The translations under genes were made by a program, and so were the position numbers. DNA of 19,065 nucleotides from an uncultured Clostridium sp. (lineage in GTDB: Bacteria; Bacillota; Clostridia; Clostridiales; Clostridiaceae): NCBI RefSeq assembly GCF_937920395.1, contig NZ_CALEVF010000076.1:1-19065 (forward strand). The letters run 5' to 3'. How positions within the stretch are numbered: the first letter of the stretch is position 1; each line of letters starts with the position of its first letter. Below, piece by piece: positions 5,964-14,838 of the stretch. The notes beneath the pieces were generated by a model. That model was not told the origin of the DNA. It made no database searches and saw only the letters and a program-made list of their open reading frames with translations.

Positions 5964-8900
5964 CAATTTCGAAATTATGAAATGTGTTGAGGCAATTGAA
6001 CATATGTATAATATATATAGAAGTTCTGAAGATGTTGATGAGCAAAAGCTTCAGACTATTATCGCTTTGGTTATTGGAATGTCTAATTATAAATTTAATG
6101 AAGTTGAAGCTAAAAAGGTGAAATCGGAAGCTGAGTATTTGTGCCAAACGAAACATACAAATGGAATAAGTATTACAGATGATTATAATCACTATGATTG
6201 GTATTCGGAAAGATTGAAAAAAGACGGCGCATTAGAGCCATTCTTTTGGAAAAGATATAGGGAATATTTATTAGAAGAGCAACATTTAGGACTTAATATT
6301 GTAAATAAATTAGATCAAACTACATTGATCGAGTTGATGAATTACCTTGGCGATCCGAAAAGTCATGCTGAATTTCTTCGTAGAGGGCTTATTATTGGTG
6401 ATGTTCAATCTGGGAAGACTTCTACATATATTGGTATGGTATGTAAAGCGGCTGATGCTGGATATAAGGTTATTATTTTGTTGACTGGAACAATTGAAAC
6501 ATTGAGAAATCAAACACAAAAGCGTGTGGAAGAGGGATTTGTTGGATTTGATATTTCACGCTGTAAAGATGGAGCTCAAACATCTCGAGTAGGGGTTGGT
6601 AAAGATGGAAGACCACTTTCGGTTACTGCGATGACATCAAGAGAGTATGATTTTGTTGGAAATATGAACAAAATAACAACTTCGTTAGAAAGTAATAAGG
6701 TTGTTGTGTGCGTAATAAAGAAAAATACAACTGTACTTGAAAGATTATATCAGTGGTTATATAAACTTAATGCTGATTCGATAACTAAGAAAATTCATTA
6801 CCCAATGCTCCTAATTGATGATGAGGCAGATAATGCATCAATTAATACAAACAAACCAGAAGAAAATCCAACTAAAATTAATGAATTAATTCGTAAGTTA
6901 GTAGATGTATTTTGGCAAGCTTCATACGTAGGATTTACTGCAACACCTTTTGCAAATGTCTTTATTAATCCAGAAACTACAGAAGACATGTTAAATGACA
7001 ATTTATTTCCTAATGATTTTATATATAGTTTGCCTACTCCATCAACCTATATAGGGGCTCAAAAGATATTTTATGAAGATGGGAAATACAGAAAAGCTTT
7101 AAAGTATATCGAAGATGCTGGTTCTAATGTTGATAATGATTTATTTTGTTATAAAAATACTAAAAGAAAATGGAATGGAACATTACCTAAAAATCTAAAT
7201 GATTCGATATATATTTTCCTTTTGGCAAATGCTATTAGAGATTTAAGACATGATTTAGATAAGCCTAGAACAATGATGATAAATATTTCACATATTAATG
7301 ATGTTCAACAATATATGAAAGAGAGTGTTGAACAAATTTATGAAGAAGCATATAACAAAATAAAATTTGATTTATCACATGATTTGGAAAAAAATAAGAA
7401 AATCCCAATTTTGAATGCAATATATACTCAATGGAAAAAGAATTATGAGGGTCTAGAATTTACATGGGATCAAATTATAGATACGCTCGTAACATCTATA
7501 AAAAACATACAAATAAAAGTAATTAATAGTTCTAAAGGGTCAGATAATTTGGATAATGAAAATAATTCGGATTTACGAGTAATCGAAATTAAACAAGAAG
7601 AAAATCCAACTAAAATCAACAAATTAATTCACCAGTTAGTAGATGTATTTTGGCAGGCTACTTATGTAGGATTTGCAGCTACCTACGTAGAATCTACAGC
7701 TACACCATTTGCAAAGGAGTTGTCTACCTCACCAAACTATATAGGGAATCAAAATAGCTTTTACAAAGATAGGGTTGAGGATTTATTTTATTATAAGCAT
7801 AAAAAAAATTGGAAGGGAACATTACCTAAAAGTCTAACTGATTCAATATATACTTTTCTTTTGGCAAATGCTATTAGAGATTTAAAACACGATATAGATA
7901 AGCCTAGAACAATGATGATAAATATTTCTAGATTTATTGATGTTCAGCAATATGTGAAAGAAAACGTTGAACAAATTTATGAAGAAGCGTATAGCAAAAT
8001 AAAATTTGATTTAACCCATGATTTGGGAAAAAATAAAAAAATCCCAATTTTAAATGCTATATATACTCAATGGAAAAAAAATTATGAAGGGTTAGAATTT
8101 ACATGGGATCAAATTGTAGATACGCTCTTTTATTCTGTAGAAAATATACAAATAAAGGTTATTAATAGTTCTAAAGGGTCAGATAAGTTGGACTATGAAA
8201 ATAATCCAGATATAAGAATAATTGCTATTGGTGGTCTATCCTTATCTAGAGGTTTAACGCTTGAAGGTTTAATTATAAGCTATTTTTACAGAAACACATC
8301 AACCTATGACGTACTTATGCAGATGGGAAGATGGTTTGGTTATCGTAAAAATTATGAAGATATATTTAGAATTTGGACAAGTAAAAAATCAGCTGATTGG
8401 TATACTGAAATATCAGAAGCTACTGAGTTATTAAAAGAGGATTTGGCTAAGATGAGAGATTGTAAGCGAACCCCACATGAATTTGGTATCAGAGTACGGA
8501 ATGACAGTACTGAATTACGCATAACAGCTGCAAATAAAATGCGAATAGCAGCTGACAAGACTGAATATACAAGCTATTTTGGTGATGTTTTTGAGACACC
8601 TTATTTAATAAATGATATAGCAGTAAATTCGAAAAATTTACAGTTAGTTCATTTGATGGTGAAAAAAGCGAAAAATAATAATATTAAATTTGAGAGATTA
8701 AAAGATCAAGGAAAACATTATGCATTAAAATGTGTTCCTAAAGACATAGTTATTAGTCTTTTGAGCCAATTTAAGTCTTCGAAATATAATAGGCGTTTTG
8801 ATACAAAACAAATTTATAAATTTTTGAACGACTGTGAAATACCACGGCTAAATTTTTGGGATATTGTATTTTTAGATGGAGAGAAAGATCAACCGTTAAT

Positions 8901-9375
8901 CGAAAATTTTGAGGGTGCTGATATATATCCGGTAAAACGTTCTTGTTCGGTAGATGAATATCAAGAGAAAATAAATATTGGAAGTCGAGGAAAACTTGCT
9001 GGTACTGCTGATGGCAAACAGTGTTTGGATGATAAAGAAAAAATTAAATGTGCAGAAGAACACCATAAAAAACAATACTTAGAAGATAAAAAAGTTGAAT
9101 TCGAAAAAGGCCGCTCTTATCCTATAAATACCTGGTTTAAGTATGTTAAAGATAGGAATCCTCTTTTACTTGTTTATTTGATCAAATTTAGAGAAGATGG
9201 TGAAGTTAGTCCAGCAACTACGAAAGTTATTGATTCAACAGAATCATGGGTTGGATTAGGTATGGGCATACCAAATTGCTCTGATAGTAATGCTGAAGTG
9301 CATAAGTATAAAACTAATCCAATTTACTCAAAGCAGGAAATTGAAGATATGCTTTCTGAAAACGAGGAGGAATAG
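5953..9375 (+). CDS. Z1-domain superfamily II helicase-like protein with an internal tandem duplication
   Basis: A 1140-residue Z1 protein, the likely DNA motor of the operon. Walker A is GDVQSGKTS (residues 149-157), Walker B is LLIDDEAD (286-293), and motif III is YVGFTATPFAN (325-335). The second lobe has GGLSLSRGLTLEGL (760-773) and QMGRWFGYR (790-798), the motif VI arginine region. Residues 301-546 and 547-759 are two copies of the same segment. The second copy lacks about 40 residues after TATPFA, in two blocks, and carries a 7-residue insertion. Removing one copy leaves about 890-930 residues, close to what I would expect for a normal Z1 protein. Copy 1 keeps the normal N-side sequence (FINP..., LFPNDFIYSLP), while copy 2 joins lobe 2 correctly. 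The frame is intact throughout. AGGGGGA lies 8 bases before the ATG, inside the ATPase gene. Whether the enlarged protein is active is unknown. Confidence 0.88.
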   Translation: MEINNFEIMKCVEAIEHMYNIYRSSEDVDEQKLQTIIALVIGMSNYKFNEVEAKKVKSEAEYLCQTKHTNGISITDDYNHYDWYSERLKKDGALEPFFWKRYREYLLEEQHLGLNIVNKLDQTTLIELMNYLGDPKSHAEFLRRGLIIGDVQSGKTSTYIGMVCKAADAGYKVIILLTGTIETLRNQTQKRVEEGFVGFDISRCKDGAQTSRVGVGKDGRPLSVTAMTSREYDFVGNMNKITTSLESNKVVVCVIKKNTTVLERLYQWLYKLNADSITKKIHYPMLLIDDEADNASINTNKPEENPTKINELIRKLVDVFWQASYVGFTATPFANVFINPETTEDMLNDNLFPNDFIYSLPTPSTYIGAQKIFYEDGKYRKALKYIEDAGSNVDNDLFCYKNTKRKWNGTLPKNLNDSIYIFLLANAIRDLRHDLDKPRTMMINISHINDVQQYMKESVEQIYEEAYNKIKFDLSHDLEKNKKIPILNAIYTQWKKNYEGLEFTWDQIIDTLVTSIKNIQIKVINSSKGSDNLDNENNSDLRVIEIKQEENPTKINKLIHQLVDVFWQATYVGFAATYVESTATPFAKELSTSPNYIGNQNSFYKDRVEDLFYYKHKKNWKGTLPKSLTDSIYTFLLANAIRDLKHDIDKPRTMMINISRFIDVQQYVKENVEQIYEEAYSKIKFDLTHDLGKNKKIPILNAIYTQWKKNYEGLEFTWDQIVDTLFYSVENIQIKVINSSKGSDKLDYENNPDIRIIAIGGLSLSRGLTLEGLIISYFYRNTSTYDVLMQMGRWFGYRKNYEDIFRIWTSKKSADWYTEISEATELLKEDLAKMRDCKRTPHEFGIRVRNDSTELRITAANKMRIAADKTEYTSYFGDVFETPYLINDIAVNSKNLQLVHLMVKKAKNNNIKFERLKDQGKHYALKCVPKDIVISLLSQFKSSKYNRRFDTKQIYKFLNDCEIPRLNFWDIVFLDGEKDQPLIENFEGADIYPVKRSCSVDEYQEKINIGSRGKLAGTADGKQCLDDKEKIKCAEEHHKKQYLEDKKVEFEKGRSYPINTWFKYVKDRNPLLLVYLIKFREDGEVSPATTKVIDSTESWVGLGMGIPNCSDSNAEVHKYKTNPIYSKQEIEDMLSENEEE
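6853..7590 (+). repeat. Intragenic tandem repeat, copy 1 (738 bp)
   Basis: Encodes residues 301-546 of the Z1 protein, from KPEENPTKIN to DLRVIEI. It is directly followed by a second copy, so the start-to-start offset is 738 bp (246 codons), which is in frame. The 3' half is close to copy 2 at DNA level, and in the block around 7380-7480 most differences fall at third codon positions. It contains a complete motif III region. Confidence 0.92.
7591..8229 (+). repeat. Intragenic tandem repeat, copy 2 (639 bp, shortened)
   Basis: Encodes residues 547-759, from KQEENPTKIN to DIRIIAI. Relative to copy 1 it has lost about 20 residues after TATPFA and about 17 residues after the FY(K/E)D position, and has gained 7 residues. 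The net difference is 99 bp, so the frame is kept. It retains a TATPFA motif and the identical stretch ILNAIYTQWKKNYEGLEFTW, and it runs straight into lobe 2. Confidence 0.92.
7657..7698 (+). repeat. 21-bp tandem repeat within copy 2
   Basis: GCT ACT TAT GTA GGA TTT GCA (7657-7677) is followed by GCT ACC TAC GTA GAA TCT ACA (7678-7698), then GCT ACA CCA TTT. The protein reads ATYVGFA-ATYVEST-ATPFA. A second, smaller duplication has therefore been laid over the large one at the motif III position. Confidence 0.75.
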
Positions 9376-9379
9376 AGAA

Positions 9380-10294
9380 ATGTTTAATATACGAGAGAGA
9401 TTCAATGAATTAAAATCATATGGATATTTCATAAAGGCTGATACTGAACATACTTTGGATTGGTATATTGGAATTGATGATCAGGGAAGAAAATCAATTA
9501 AACTTAGAGCAAAATTTTCACCCAAAAGTATTATTGGGACGAATTCAATTATAGTGAGTCAATATAAAAATGATGATTTTAATACAATAGTTTTCTCGCT
9601 GGTAGACAACGAGGTTAGTGGATTATTTTATAGATTTTGTGAAGATTTAATGGAAACATCAAGAAATATTGATGAACCTGACTTGGGTTATACCAATATC
9701 ATTAATAGATTTTTATTATGGAAAAAAATGTTTTTGAAGCAAAAGAGCGAATTTTTAACTGAGCCAGAAATCATGGGATTAATCGGAGAAATTTTATTTA
9801 TGAAGGAGGAACTGTTTGAACTATATGGGAAACACAAAGCATTGTTAAGTTGGAGTGGACAGGAACTGACACATAAGGATTTTTCAAATGATAATACATG
9901 GTATGAGGTTAAGACTATGCAAAGAGGAGGTCAAACAGTTAAGATTTCATCTATTGAACAGCTTGAAAGTGATAAGATAGGTGAGCTTGTTGTATATAGC
10001 CTGGAAAAAATGAGCCCGGTTTTTAATGGAATTAAATTAAATAAACTTGTTTCAGAGATATATGAATCACTTGAGAATGAGGATGATAAAGGGGATTTTC
10101 TTACTAAAGTATCCCTTCAAGGATTTTCATATAATGATCATTATGATGATTATGTTTATGAAGTTAGCGATTGTAGAAGGTTTTTAGTTGATAAAGATTT
10201 TCCGAAACTTGATAGACGCAATTTAATTTCAGCAATTGTAAAGGCTCAGTATGAATTATCATTAGTTAATATTATGGAATATCTGATTAAATAG
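9380..10294 (+). CDS. PD-(D/E)XK motif nuclease, DUF4420 type
   Basis: A 304-residue protein, the likely nuclease of the operon. Catalytic core signatures are GLIGE (Glu137), THKDF (Asp167) and WYEVKT (Glu176-Val-Lys178), the E...D...ExK layout of PD-(D/E)XK nucleases, followed by the QTVKISSIEQL strand/helix typical of DUF4420. The N-terminal 120 residues form the usual alpha/beta lead domain (DWYIGIDDQGRKSIKLR). The start is placed at 9380, five bases after the Z1 stop, because GAGGAGGAA lies 9 bases upstream. An in-frame ATG at 9290 lies deep in the Z1 gene without a ribosome binding site. Its role would be cleavage of DNA handed over by the Z1/ATPase complex. The family is well supported, the substrate is inferred. 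Confidence 0.85.
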   Translation: MFNIRERFNELKSYGYFIKADTEHTLDWYIGIDDQGRKSIKLRAKFSPKSIIGTNSIIVSQYKNDDFNTIVFSLVDNEVSGLFYRFCEDLMETSRNIDEPDLGYTNIINRFLLWKKMFLKQKSEFLTEPEIMGLIGEILFMKEELFELYGKHKALLSWSGQELTHKDFSNDNTWYEVKTMQRGGQTVKISSIEQLESDKIGELVVYSLEKMSPVFNGIKLNKLVSEIYESLENEDDKGDFLTKVSLQGFSYNDHYDDYVYEVSDCRRFLVDKDFPKLDRRNLISAIVKAQYELSLVNIMEYLIK

Positions 10295-10310
10295 ATAAAG
10301 AGGGGTATGT

Positions 10311-12419
10311 ATGGACGTAAATGAATATCGTAAAGAGTTTATTGAGGGATTACGAGCTGATGCAGCAATTAATTGTACTGATACAGATGATGAATTCATA
10401 GCTAGGTCATTAGAAATATTGGAGTCATTGGGCGAAGTTAATGATCCAGTTAAGTTCTACTTTGGAAAAAAAGGCCGAAGAAATAGAATGATGCAATTTC
10501 ATGCGTATGCGTTTGATGAAGCTGATGGATCAATTGTACTGATTATTAGTGATTTTAAAGATGCATTTGATCTAGAGATGCTGACAATGACGCGGATTGA
10601 TTTATTATACAAAAGAATGGTTACGTTTATTGAAGAGGTATATAAAGGTAAGCTAAGTGAGTTTTGTGATGATTCAGACCCAACACTTGATGTGGCTAAG
10701 GAAATAAGAATTAAAATTGGAGGAGATATTTCAAAAAGTAGTATTTTAAAATTCAAATTCTATATTATTTCAAATGCAAAACTTAGTCAAACAGTTAAGT
10801 CGCTTAAAAAAGAGGATTTATTGGAGAGACACGTTGAATTAAATGTTTGGACTATAGAGCGTTATTTTGAAATAATGCAGTCACTTAACAATGAACCGAT
10901 AGTTATCGACGTAAATCAATTTGGTATTAGTGGTATTCCATGTCTAAAAGCGAAAATGAATGATGGATTAGATTACGATGCTTATTTGGCAATAATACCA
11001 GGTAAGTTTCTTGCTGATATATATTTGACTTATGGTAGTAGACTTCTTGAAGGAAATGTGAGAGCATTTTTGAGTGTAAAGGGAAACGTAAATAAGGGGA
11101 TTAGAAATACAATTATTAAAGAACCTAACAAATTTTTTACATATAATAATGGAATTGCCGTAACAGCAGAGCATGTTGAATTCACACAAAGTGAAAATGG
11201 CCTCGAAATTACTTGTATGAGGGATTTGCAAATCATTAATGGTGGTCAAACTACTGCATCTTTAGCTAGTGCAATAATTAAAAAAGATAATGCTGAATTA
11301 TCAGATATTTTTGTTCCAATGAAGTTGACGGTAATTAAAACAACTGGTAGTGAAGAGGAAAGAGGAGAAATTTATAATACGATGGTTGAGAAGATTTCCA
11401 AATGTGCTAATTGTCAGAATCCAGTTAAGGATGCTGATTTCTTCTCCAATAGTCCGTTCCATATTTTAATGGAAAAAATGTCGAGGAAGTATATGGCTCC
11501 ACCTGTTCAGGGTAATCCATATCCTACGGTATGGTATTATGAGCGTTCTCGTGGAAAATGGGAACAAGAGCAAATGAAATTGACTAAATCGGAAAGAGAA
11601 AAATTCAAGGCTAAATATCCTAAAGATCAGAAATTAACAAAAGAAGAATTAGCAAAATATTTAAATACTATGGCTGGCATGCCTCACATTGTGGCGATGG
11701 GTTCTGCAAAAAACATGAAATATTTTGCAGAAAATATTGAAAAACAATATACAGCATCTAAAGAGCAATTTAATGAATTCTATTTCAAAAGAGCAATTTG
11801 CGCCGCAATTATGTTTAAGACAGTTGATAAATTGGTAAATAAACAGCCATGGTATCCAAAGGGAGGAAATAAAGCTCAAATTGTACCGTATACAATTTCA
11901 AAGATAGTTAGCAGTATAGCAAAAGGATTTGATATAGATTTCATGCTTATATGGAAGAAACAAGTGTTGTATCCTTCGTTTATACATGAGGTAGAGATAG
12001 TATCCAAAATAGCACATGAATTTTTAGTAAATTCTAGTGGAGTAATTGTAAGGGAATACGCAAAAAATGTAAAGACGTGGGATGAATTTAAGAGCATACC
12101 GTACAGTTTGAGTGAACGTTTTTCTACAGACCTTGTACCAATGGAAGAAATTAAAAATGAAGAGAGACAAGCAAAAAAAGAGCAAAAATTAGATAATGCC
12201 TTAGCATTGGAGCTTATAGTTTTACGTTATGGAGCAGATTATTGGCGTAGATTATTAAAAATAGGCTTAGAAAAGAAAATGTTGAATATAAAAGAAATGG
12301 AATTGCTTAAAATAGGTACACAAATTGATAGTTTATCGCCTAAAATTCCCTCCTCATTGCAAGCTAAAAATATGATGAAAATTAGAGAAAAGCTTGATGA
12401 GGAAGGAATTGTGGTATGA
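10311..12419 (+). CDS. AIPR (abortive infection phage resistance) family protein
   Basis: A 702-residue protein of the AIPR family (PF10592). The diagnostic stretch is FFTYNNGIAV (residues 275-284) followed by LQIINGGQTTASL (306-318). The domain probably runs from about 230 to 560. The N-terminal 200 residues are alpha/beta and contain SIVLIISDFKDAF (74-86), which could be a diverged nuclease-like strand; I do not claim catalysis. The C-terminus is lysine-rich and helical. AIPR proteins were named from phage abortive infection and recur as the last gene of operons with GHKL ATPase, Z1 and PD-(D/E)XK genes, as here. The start at 10311 has AGAGGGG 5 bases upstream, and the gap from the nuclease gene is 16 bases, so it is the fourth gene of one operon. 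Its biochemical function is not established. Confidence 0.88.
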   Translation: MDVNEYRKEFIEGLRADAAINCTDTDDEFIARSLEILESLGEVNDPVKFYFGKKGRRNRMMQFHAYAFDEADGSIVLIISDFKDAFDLEMLTMTRIDLLYKRMVTFIEEVYKGKLSEFCDDSDPTLDVAKEIRIKIGGDISKSSILKFKFYIISNAKLSQTVKSLKKEDLLERHVELNVWTIERYFEIMQSLNNEPIVIDVNQFGISGIPCLKAKMNDGLDYDAYLAIIPGKFLADIYLTYGSRLLEGNVRAFLSVKGNVNKGIRNTIIKEPNKFFTYNNGIAVTAEHVEFTQSENGLEITCMRDLQIINGGQTTASLASAIIKKDNAELSDIFVPMKLTVIKTTGSEEERGEIYNTMVEKISKCANCQNPVKDADFFSNSPFHILMEKMSRKYMAPPVQGNPYPTVWYYERSRGKWEQEQMKLTKSEREKFKAKYPKDQKLTKEELAKYLNTMAGMPHIVAMGSAKNMKYFAENIEKQYTASKEQFNEFYFKRAICAAIMFKTVDKLVNKQPWYPKGGNKAQIVPYTISKIVSSIAKGFDIDFMLIWKKQVLYPSFIHEVEIVSKIAHEFLVNSSGVIVREYAKNVKTWDEFKSIPYSLSERFSTDLVPMEEIKNEERQAKKEQKLDNALALELIVLRYGADYWRRLLKIGLEKKMLNIKEMELLKIGTQIDSLSPKIPSSLQAKNMMKIREKLDEEGIVV

Positions 12420-12598
12420 TAATGCTAATAGCAGTAATTATTAACTAATTTAATGTTAGAGTTGAAGTATCTTCATTTTATTGGTAAAATATATTTAAAA
12501 TATTTAGTATAACTAATAAATATTTGTAATTATTTAGACTCATCTTAAACATGTTATTAGTCAGTTTGTTAATCTTCAAAAAATAAATATTTGTATTT

Positions 12599-12629
12599 AG
12601 CACTAATTGGGGTTAGTGCTATTTTTTTA
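12599..12629 (+). terminator. Terminator of the four-gene operon
   Basis: AGCACTAA (12599-12606) and TTAGTGCT (12613-12620) form a perfect 8-bp stem with a 6-base loop (TTGGGG), followed by ATTTTTTT. It lies 180 bases past the AIPR stop. The remaining spacer to 12963 is AT-rich. It holds a promoter candidate and a 24-codon frame (12839-12913) without a ribosome binding site. Confidence 0.85.
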
Positions 12630-12823
12630 TTCTAAAATTAATTTGGATTATATTAAGTAACATATGATGGTATCAGCAGAGTTAATAATAACAATAAAAT
12701 TTAGTGCTTCTATTTTCCTACATGTTTTATGAAGGAATTTTAGGACTTGTAAAGAATTGTTTAAATAAAGTTGTTATTTTATAAAAATTAATATGTTAGG
12801 GATTTAGGATAAAAAAATATATA

Positions 12824-12852
12824 TTGACTTTGCTAACTATGAATTTTAGTAA
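12824..12852 (+). promoter_or_regulatory. Promoter candidate for the McrB/nuclease pair
   Basis: TTGACT (12824-12829), a 17-base spacer and TAGTAA (12847-12852) lie 110 bases before the McrB start. The -35 is good, the -10 weak. A TGATAAT at 12859-12865 could be an alternative -10. Confidence 0.4.
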
Positions 12853-12963
12853 CTTTAGTGATAATATTAGAAATTTATATGCATCGAATCAAGAGGCTTT
12901 TAGTGGAGAGTAATTAGCAGAAAACAATTCAAGTAATAAATTGATATATGAGAGGATTTGAAA

Positions 12964-14838
12964 ATGAATAATTTTAAAGTAATATTTGATTTTCTTAATA
13001 AATATGGGGGAAATATAGTAATCGCGAATAAAAATAACAGCAATTACAATGAACAAAAACATAGTCAATTAATAACATTAAAGGCAACATCATTTGACAA
13101 CGAATGGAAAAGCATAGTAGAACATATTATGAATAAAATCAAGGTTAAAAAGATTTTATCTACTCAACAATGGCAAAATAGTGGCAATATATTTGATTAC
13201 TTTTGGACTCAGTTTAAAAGTGAAGATAGATTAGACTCTGCATCAAGCATATCAGTCTTTGCGCGTAAAAGCAGTATAGAGGTAAAGCTTACATGGCATT
13301 TCGCTTATGGGAAAAAGTCGCAGAATTCTTTGAAACAGCATAATATGTGGGTTGCTAGACTTGAAAATTGGGTAAATGGTAAATCAATTGATACCTCAAA
13401 ATATACAATTTGGTATGGTGGTGATGGCAATGAAGGAAACAAGAGTACGCTTGAAAAATATTTTAATAGTAATGACGAAAAAGATTTGGTTCTAAATGGT
13501 AGTGATAGTAGCGGTAAGACATTTCTTATTGAAATAGGTAAGGAATTTAATAAAGAATATGTAGTGGCAAATGGAGATAAGGTTTTAACTGAGATTATAA
13601 ATACAACAGATGAAATAGAGGAACTATATAAAGCAACATCTAAGAGAATAGATATAATTTCAACAAACAATAATGAAAGTCATGGATTAGGTATTAGTAA
13701 GAATTATTATGAGAGTAGACTTAAAATAGATGAAATAAGAAGATATGTTATTTCAAAAAGCTTCATATATCACTATAATGACCTAGCCAACTTCTACCTC
13801 TCCCTTAAAACAAAACCATTTATAATTCTTGCAGGTATAAGTGGAACAGGTAAATCTAAGCTAGTTAAATTATTTGCGAATGCTGTTGGGGCTACCTCTG
13901 ACAATGGACAATATAATATTATCAGTGTTAAGCCAGATTGGAATGATAGTACTGAATTATTTGGTTATAAAAATATAAATGATGAATTTGTTCCTGGTAA
14001 GTTAACTGAAATTATTTTTAGAGCATCTAAAGAGGAGAATATTAATAAACCTTATTTTATATGTTTAGATGAAATGAATTTAGCTAGGGTTGAGTATTAC
14101 TTAAGTGAATATTTAAGCATTATAGAATCCAGAGAATTTGATGTTGATAATAACATTAAAACAGATAGATTATTTCCTGCGGAATATTTGCCAGAAGGAA
14201 ATAAGTATGCAAATTTAAGAATACCTGAAAATATTTATATTGTAGGTACTGTTAATATGGATGATACCACATTTGCGTTTAGCAGAAAGGTATTAGATAG
14301 AGCCAATACTATTGAGTTTTCTGATGTAGACTTAGATGCTTTGGATTTTAATAATGAAGAATGTGAAAGTATTGATGTTGATAACAATTTTTTTAAGACA
14401 AGCTTCTTAAATATTAAGGATGCTTTAAATACTGATGATGCATTTGTTAGGCAAACTAATAGTAAGGTTAAAGATATAAATGAGATTCTAGAGCAAGGCA
14501 ATAAGAATTTTGGATACAGAGTTAGAGATGAGATTGTATTTTATATGTTAGAAAACAAGATCAATGATTTATTAAGTGAAGATGAAGCCTTTGATTTTCA
14601 GATAATGCAAAAGATATTGCCAATTATAACTGGTAGTGAGCTTCTTGTTAAGGAAATCTTAATTAAATTATTTAATTACTGCAATACTAACGGTAAAGAA
14701 GTTACTGCAACAATTGAGTATATTAAAGAGTGCGAAGTAGAGCTAAAATCAGGCAAAATTAAGTACAAAAAGAGTGCTAAAAAAATACTTATGATGTTAA
14801 GAGGTTATGAAGATGGATTTACTTCATTCTGGGCGTAA
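12964..14838 (+). CDS. McrB-like AAA+ NTPase of a modification-dependent restriction pair
   Basis: A 624-residue McrB-type motor. The AAA+ part has Walker A GISGTGKS (291-298), the McrB hallmark STELFGYKN (329-337), Walker B with LDEMNLARVEYYLSEYL (368-384), and the sensor segment GTVNMDDTTFAFSRKVLDRA (428-447). This is where E. coli McrB carries its GTP-selective NTAD. GTP use is expected from the family but not shown. The N-terminal 270 residues should hold the DNA reader. I do not recognise the fold, and it lacks an obvious DUF3578 (MrcB_N) signature. It also contains GSDSSGKT (179-186), a P-loop-like string. The start is ATG 12964, with AGAGGA 7 bases upstream; a TTG at 12958 is too close to that site. 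It overlaps the nuclease gene by 26 bases. The pair likely cleaves DNA bearing a foreign modified base. Confidence 0.85.
   Translation: MNNFKVIFDFLNKYGGNIVIANKNNSNYNEQKHSQLITLKATSFDNEWKSIVEHIMNKIKVKKILSTQQWQNSGNIFDYFWTQFKSEDRLDSASSISVFARKSSIEVKLTWHFAYGKKSQNSLKQHNMWVARLENWVNGKSIDTSKYTIWYGGDGNEGNKSTLEKYFNSNDEKDLVLNGSDSSGKTFLIEIGKEFNKEYVVANGDKVLTEIINTTDEIEELYKATSKRIDIISTNNNESHGLGISKNYYESRLKIDEIRRYVISKSFIYHYNDLANFYLSLKTKPFIILAGISGTGKSKLVKLFANAVGATSDNGQYNIISVKPDWNDSTELFGYKNINDEFVPGKLTEIIFRASKEENINKPYFICLDEMNLARVEYYLSEYLSIIESREFDVDNNIKTDRLFPAEYLPEGNKYANLRIPENIYIVGTVNMDDTTFAFSRKVLDRANTIEFSDVDLDALDFNNEECESIDVDNNFFKTSFLNIKDALNTDDAFVRQTNSKVKDINEILEQGNKNFGYRVRDEIVFYMLENKINDLLSEDEAFDFQIMQKILPIITGSELLVKEILIKLFNYCNTNGKEVTATIEYIKECEVELKSGKIKYKKSAKKILMMLRGYEDGFTSFWA

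Noticed and set aside
9290..9379. Longer N-terminus for the PD-(D/E)XK nuclease from ATG 9290.
   Set aside because: It would overlap the Z1 gene by about 85 bases with no ribosome binding site, while ATG 9380 has an excellent one.
12839..12913. A 24-codon frame starting ATG AAT TTT before the McrB-like gene.
   Set aside because: No ribosome binding site and no recognisable product. Its ATG lies inside the proposed promoter.
13305..13670. 121-codon minus-strand open frame within the McrB-like gene.
   Set aside because: Antisense shadow of an AT-rich gene: serine/leucine-rich, no motifs, no ribosome binding site.
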